Assembly (NCBI GenBank): GCA_028694875.1
Contig: JAQVKB010000034.1
Location: 1-8,436, forward strand
DNA: 8,436 nucleotides
Reading direction: 5' to 3'
Source of the DNA: Candidatus Izemoplasmatales bacterium
Lineage (GTDB): Bacteria > Bacillota_I > Bacilli_A > Izemoplasmatales > Hujiaoplasmataceae
Positions 6,036-8,436 of this stretch are shown piece by piece. The notes under the pieces are model-generated. The model saw only the letters and a program-made list of their open reading frames with translations. It was not told the origin of the DNA and searched no databases. Position 1 is the first letter of the stretch. Every line of letters starts with the position of its first letter. The position numbers were made by a program, and so were the translations under genes.

Positions 6036-6374
6036 ATGAATCTCGCCGGAGAAGCTTTGCGAGGACATACGAATGCGATCATTTTATCGATTCTCGCGGA
6101 AAATGATTCCTATGGCTACGAGATCAATCAAATCATCGCTTCGAGAAGTGGGACGGGTACTTACCTTACAGAGCCCACGTTGTACAATGCGTTTCGTCGA
6201 TTAGAACAAGACGGATGTATTCGTTCCTATTGGATGGATGGCATCAACAATACCAAACGGAAGTACTATTCGATTACAGAGTATGGCAAAAAAGTCCTCG
6301 AGGAACATAGACAAGAGTTCCTCGAGACCACCAAAGTACTCAATCGTTTTCTAGGGGGAAAACAAGATGACTAA
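6036..6374 (+). CDS. PadR-family winged-helix transcriptional repressor
   Basis: 112 residues, the length of short (subfamily 2-like) PadR regulators. Order of elements: helix 1 RGHTNAIILSILAEND (about 9-24), the family hallmark YGYEI (26-30), recognition region TEPTLYNAFRRLEQDG (46-61), the wing with KRKYYSIT (74-81), and a C-terminal dimerisation helix (about 82-108). The ATG at 6036 is chosen: AAGGAGGTGAT (6022-6032) is a near-perfect anti-16S match with seven bases between GGAGG and the start; an in-frame GTG at 6033 is less well placed. It overlaps the next gene by eight bases, the usual arrangement in which PadR controls a co-transcribed membrane protein. It likely represses its own consensus promoter through the palindrome at 5991-6011. 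The inducer is unknown; many relatives respond to drugs, phenolics or envelope stress. Confidence 0.95.
   Translation: MNLAGEALRGHTNAIILSILAENDSYGYEINQIIASRSGTGTYLTEPTLYNAFRRLEQDGCIRSYWMDGINNTKRKYYSITEYGKKVLEEHRQEFLETTKVLNRFLGGKQDD
6297..6326 (+). repeat. Perfect inverted repeat inside the 3' end of padR
   Basis: CTCGAGGAAC (6297-6306) and GTTCCTCGAG (6317-6326) form a perfect 10-bp stem with a 10-base loop, ending 26 bases before the AGGGGG ribosome binding site of the next gene. It encodes part of the C-terminal helix. As mRNA it would form a stable hairpin, which could affect coupling or message stability; it has no T-run, so it is not a classical terminator. Confidence 0.5.
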
Positions 6375-8025
6375 ACAAGAACAATTCAATCAAACCATCA
6401 CGACCCGCAAGTTGAATCAATGGATTCTTATCATGATTGGAATCTCTTTATCATTGGGAGTAGCTTCCATTTTCTTGAATTTCTATAAAATCAAATATGG
6501 AATCACCGCGATTTCCATCGCCTTGATGTTGCTCTTTGGAGCGATGGCTCTTAACACGTGGTTGGCCAAATATATGTATCGGGTTCAGTTTGATGTCGAG
6601 TCTTACCGCGCCATCATGGCGAGACCCATCCGCTGGACAAAATATATGCTCATTCTTTCGATCTTTGCCTTTACGATGAATTTCCGCGTGGATCTCGGAC
6701 AAATTGTATCGTACTTCTTTAATCAGTTCTCGAATGGGCCTTACGGTCAAGTTGCCAGCCCAGTGTTTTTGGTCGTTTTCTTGGTATTTCTATACGCTTT
6801 TATTTGCATTCCTTTTGCCTTGATTCTTTACTTCGCGTTTTATAAGATTCGTGTCCGTGTTTTACGAGAGCATCGTCGTGTTGTGGGTTCCTCAACGCAT
6901 TGGAACCGGAAAGCGATTCAATGGGATCGAAACGATGAGGATAAAATCAAAGCCTTTGTGATCGATCATTTCCGACAATCGGATGATGAGATGACCGAGG
7001 ATGAGATTGAGGCAATGCAAACAGACTTGTTGGAGTATTATCGCGAACATATGGAAGAAGGCTCTTCCCCGAATGTCGTTCTTTCCAACACACTCAAGCT
7101 AATTGGTGTCAAGTTTGAGTTTGAAGAAATGAATCTCCAATTCAGTTCATTAAGGGACGCATTCTTGCGAGGAGTTTTGCTGCCAACGAGCATCTTGTCC
7201 GTTCTCGCGATATTCGAATCGATAGAAACATTAGGAATTATTCTCATGGCGCTCCATGTCATGATTTTGGTGGTATTGTTTTGGACTACACCCCATGATA
7301 TATCCCTCACCTCGGAGAGTTTCTCACTTTCCGCAATCTCCAAAAAATGTGCGCTTTGGTGGGGAATCTTTTTGATGTACTTGACAGTGAAATTCCCATT
7401 TTTCATGAATACTTTCATCCTTGTTCTTTCTCCCACTCTTTATCAAACCTTATCTACTTTCGGAATCACGATTGTGTGGATCCCAATCTATCTTGGATTG
7501 ATTCTCTTTTATCGATGGTGGTTTTTACGAATGATTCATCAGATATCAGACAACGTAAGGACGATGGATCTTTCCAGTGATTCAAGAAAGGTCACACTCA
7601 TCCGCTTTTGGGAAACACCGACGGTAATTCTCGTGTTAGGATTGTTGACACTATATGGGATTGGTATGTATGCTGTTGGAGTTCCCAAAGATGGACCGAT
7701 TGTTACCTTACATCTATTTGGTATTTTTGATACATTATATATGTCAGGTACAATCCCATCCATCATCGCCTGGGTTGCGCTCGCAGGACTCTTGCTCGTG
7801 GTAATCCTTGCTCTCCTCATCAAAGGTTTTCGACCGGTTGGGATTGCAATGCTCTCAATATGGACAGTGTTGAGCATCATTGCCATTGAATTGGCAGCCA
7901 AACTGGATGGGTATGGTGATTTGGGAGTTGTAAACTTGCGCATATTCTATCCAACATTGACGATCCTCTTGATCCTTATCGGACATGTGTGGATTGGAAT
8001 TCGTCTTCGCAAAAACAAGGCGTAA
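6367..8025 (+). CDS. Large polytopic membrane protein co-operonic with PadR, function unknown
   Basis: 552 residues; I do not recognise a named family. About 11-12 hydrophobic segments are seen, approximately at 18-38, 45-66, 91-106, 130-160 (long), 266-285, 288-307, 330-355, 362-382, 418-437, 465-486, 490-510 and 526-546. Between the fourth and fifth lies a roughly 100-residue soluble, charged domain: a basic stretch (KIRVRVLREHRR, 160-171), then an acidic helical stretch (about 187-232) with DDEMTEDEIEAMQTD. This recalls the small HAAS-like helical domains of PadR-associated membrane proteins, but that is only a resemblance. A second basic loop is at 383-415. No ATP-binding, peptidase or transporter signature was found. 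Start: ATG 6367 overlaps the padR stop (ATGACTAA), with AGGGGG (6353-6358) eight bases upstream, so translation is coupled. A terminator follows. A role in envelope stress or efflux is inferred only from the PadR link. Confidence 0.85.
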   Translation: MTKQEQFNQTITTRKLNQWILIMIGISLSLGVASIFLNFYKIKYGITAISIALMLLFGAMALNTWLAKYMYRVQFDVESYRAIMARPIRWTKYMLILSIFAFTMNFRVDLGQIVSYFFNQFSNGPYGQVASPVFLVVFLVFLYAFICIPFALILYFAFYKIRVRVLREHRRVVGSSTHWNRKAIQWDRNDEDKIKAFVIDHFRQSDDEMTEDEIEAMQTDLLEYYREHMEEGSSPNVVLSNTLKLIGVKFEFEEMNLQFSSLRDAFLRGVLLPTSILSVLAIFESIETLGIILMALHVMILVVLFWTTPHDISLTSESFSLSAISKKCALWWGIFLMYLTVKFPFFMNTFILVLSPTLYQTLSTFGITIVWIPIYLGLILFYRWWFLRMIHQISDNVRTMDLSSDSRKVTLIRFWETPTVILVLGLLTLYGIGMYAVGVPKDGPIVTLHLFGIFDTLYMSGTIPSIIAWVALAGLLLVVILALLIKGFRPVGIAMLSIWTVLSIIAIELAAKLDGYGDLGVVNLRIFYPTLTILLILIGHVWIGIRLRKNKA

Positions 8026-8048
8026 TTTGATCGAACATAAAAAAATAG

Positions 8049-8085
8049 AACCCCGATTCGATTTCCTCGATTCGGGGTTTTCTTT
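8049..8085. terminator. Bidirectional terminator between convergent genes
   Basis: A 13-position stem with a single T-T mismatch: arm 8049-8061 (AACCCCGATTCGA) and arm 8067-8079 (TCGATTCGGGGTT), loop TTTCC. On the plus strand it is followed by TTCTTTTT. On the minus strand it is followed by CTATTTTTTT. It therefore serves both the membrane protein gene and the LacI-type gene. Confidence 0.9.
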
Positions 8086-8436
8086 TTATTTAGTGGACTC
8101 TCTGTAAATGGGAGAGGTCTTCAGATAGATGATTCGATTGCGATCTTCTTTGTATTTGACACGACTGAGCAAGGTCACAATACTTTCGTTTCCTAACACC
8201 TCTTTGTCCGTATCAATCGTGGTGAGTGGAATCTCGTAGTTTCTGGCATCCACCGTATTATCGAAACCCATCACTTGGATATCTTGAGGAACGCGTTTCC
8301 CTAGTTTCTTCAAAGAGTTGATAATCGAGATGGCGAGGAAGTCATTGGCACAAACAAACAATTCAGGAAGTTCTTCCAGTTCTTGTAATTCCTTGGCGAG
8401 TTCATCGACATTACCATAGGGGAATTCATCCGGTTT
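8086..8436 (-). CDS. LacI/GalR-family transcriptional regulator, C-terminal part (5' end outside window)
   Basis: Only the last 116 residues are visible; the frame stays open to the window edge at 8436, so the TTG at 8361 is internal. The segment matches the periplasmic-binding-protein-like sensor domain of LacI-type repressors. LFVCANDFLAISIINSLKKLG is the family's conserved CAND ligand/hinge region with its following helix; RVPQDIQVMGFDNT is the VPxDIxVxGFDN motif; IPLTTIDTDKEVLG is the PLTTI stretch; and the C-terminal YRESTK is the RES-type end common in LacI proteins. The DNA-binding helix-turn-helix lies outside the window. The effector is probably a sugar or sugar phosphate, but the residues seen do not identify it. 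It is convergent with the membrane protein gene and shares its terminator. Confidence 0.94.
   Translation of the reverse strand, partial: KPDEFPYGNVDELAKELQELEELPELFVCANDFLAISIINSLKKLGKRVPQDIQVMGFDNTVDARNYEIPLTTIDTDKEVLGNESIVTLLSRVKYKEDRNRIIYLKTSPIYRESTK

Noticed and set aside
1..8436. Possible use of TGA as tryptophan (Mollicutes-type code), since no complete gene ends in TGA
   Set aside because: Conserved tryptophans in all genes are TGG and no conserved gene contains an internal TGA; eight stops are too few to argue for recoding.

Overview
The window looks like chromosomal DNA of a low-to-moderate-GC Bacillota-type bacterium. Shine-Dalgarno sites are strong and of the AAGGAGGTGAT type, one promoter has perfect consensus spacing, and HPr carries both the His phosphorylation site and the Ser regulatory site typical of Gram-positive bacteria. 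A relative of the Erysipelotrichia/Mollicutes branch is possible, but this is a low-confidence inference. All eight complete genes end in TAA or TAG, none in TGA.

Layout. (1) Positions 1-1673: the 3' end of ptsI (PTS enzyme I), then ptsH (HPr) three bases later, closed by a clear intrinsic terminator. The order ptsI-ptsH is the reverse of the common ptsH-ptsI order. (2) Positions 1674-2110: a 437-base AT-rich spacer with no convincing gene. (3) Positions 2111-4827: a divergent type II restriction-modification pair. The cytosine-5 methyltransferase (minus strand) and the MutH/Sau3AI-fold endonuclease (plus strand) both resemble the Staphylococcus Sau3AI system throughout, so the expected target is GATC. 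The roughly 100-base gap between them has a palindromic TATAATTATA core that can serve as the -10 box in both directions, flanked by an inverted repeat, with one GATC site next to the methylase -35 box. (4) Positions 4860-5834: a hotdog-fold acyl-CoA thioesterase and a small two-helix membrane protein with a probable bacterial PH-like domain, followed by a terminator. (5) Positions 5880-8025: a PadR-family repressor and a 552-residue polytopic membrane protein in an overlapping operon. Its promoter is perfect TTGACA-N17-TATAAT, with a perfect inverted repeat at the predicted transcription start that is a good candidate for an autoregulatory operator. (6) Positions 8049-8436: a bidirectional terminator and the C-terminal part of a LacI/GalR-type sugar-responsive repressor on the minus strand.

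How they work together. ptsI and ptsH supply the general phosphotransfer proteins of PTS sugar uptake, and the LacI-type regulator may belong to carbohydrate control. The restriction-modification cassette is lower in GC than ptsI (sample lines counted by hand: about 20 of 60 GC in the endonuclease versus 34 of 60 in ptsI) and sits between two unrelated housekeeping segments, so it is probably an acquired defence module. The PadR/membrane pair looks like a self-contained stress- or drug-responsive unit of unknown substrate. Nothing here clearly amounts to a wholly new system; the most worthwhile signals are the symmetric restriction-modification promoter and the PadR-linked membrane protein.
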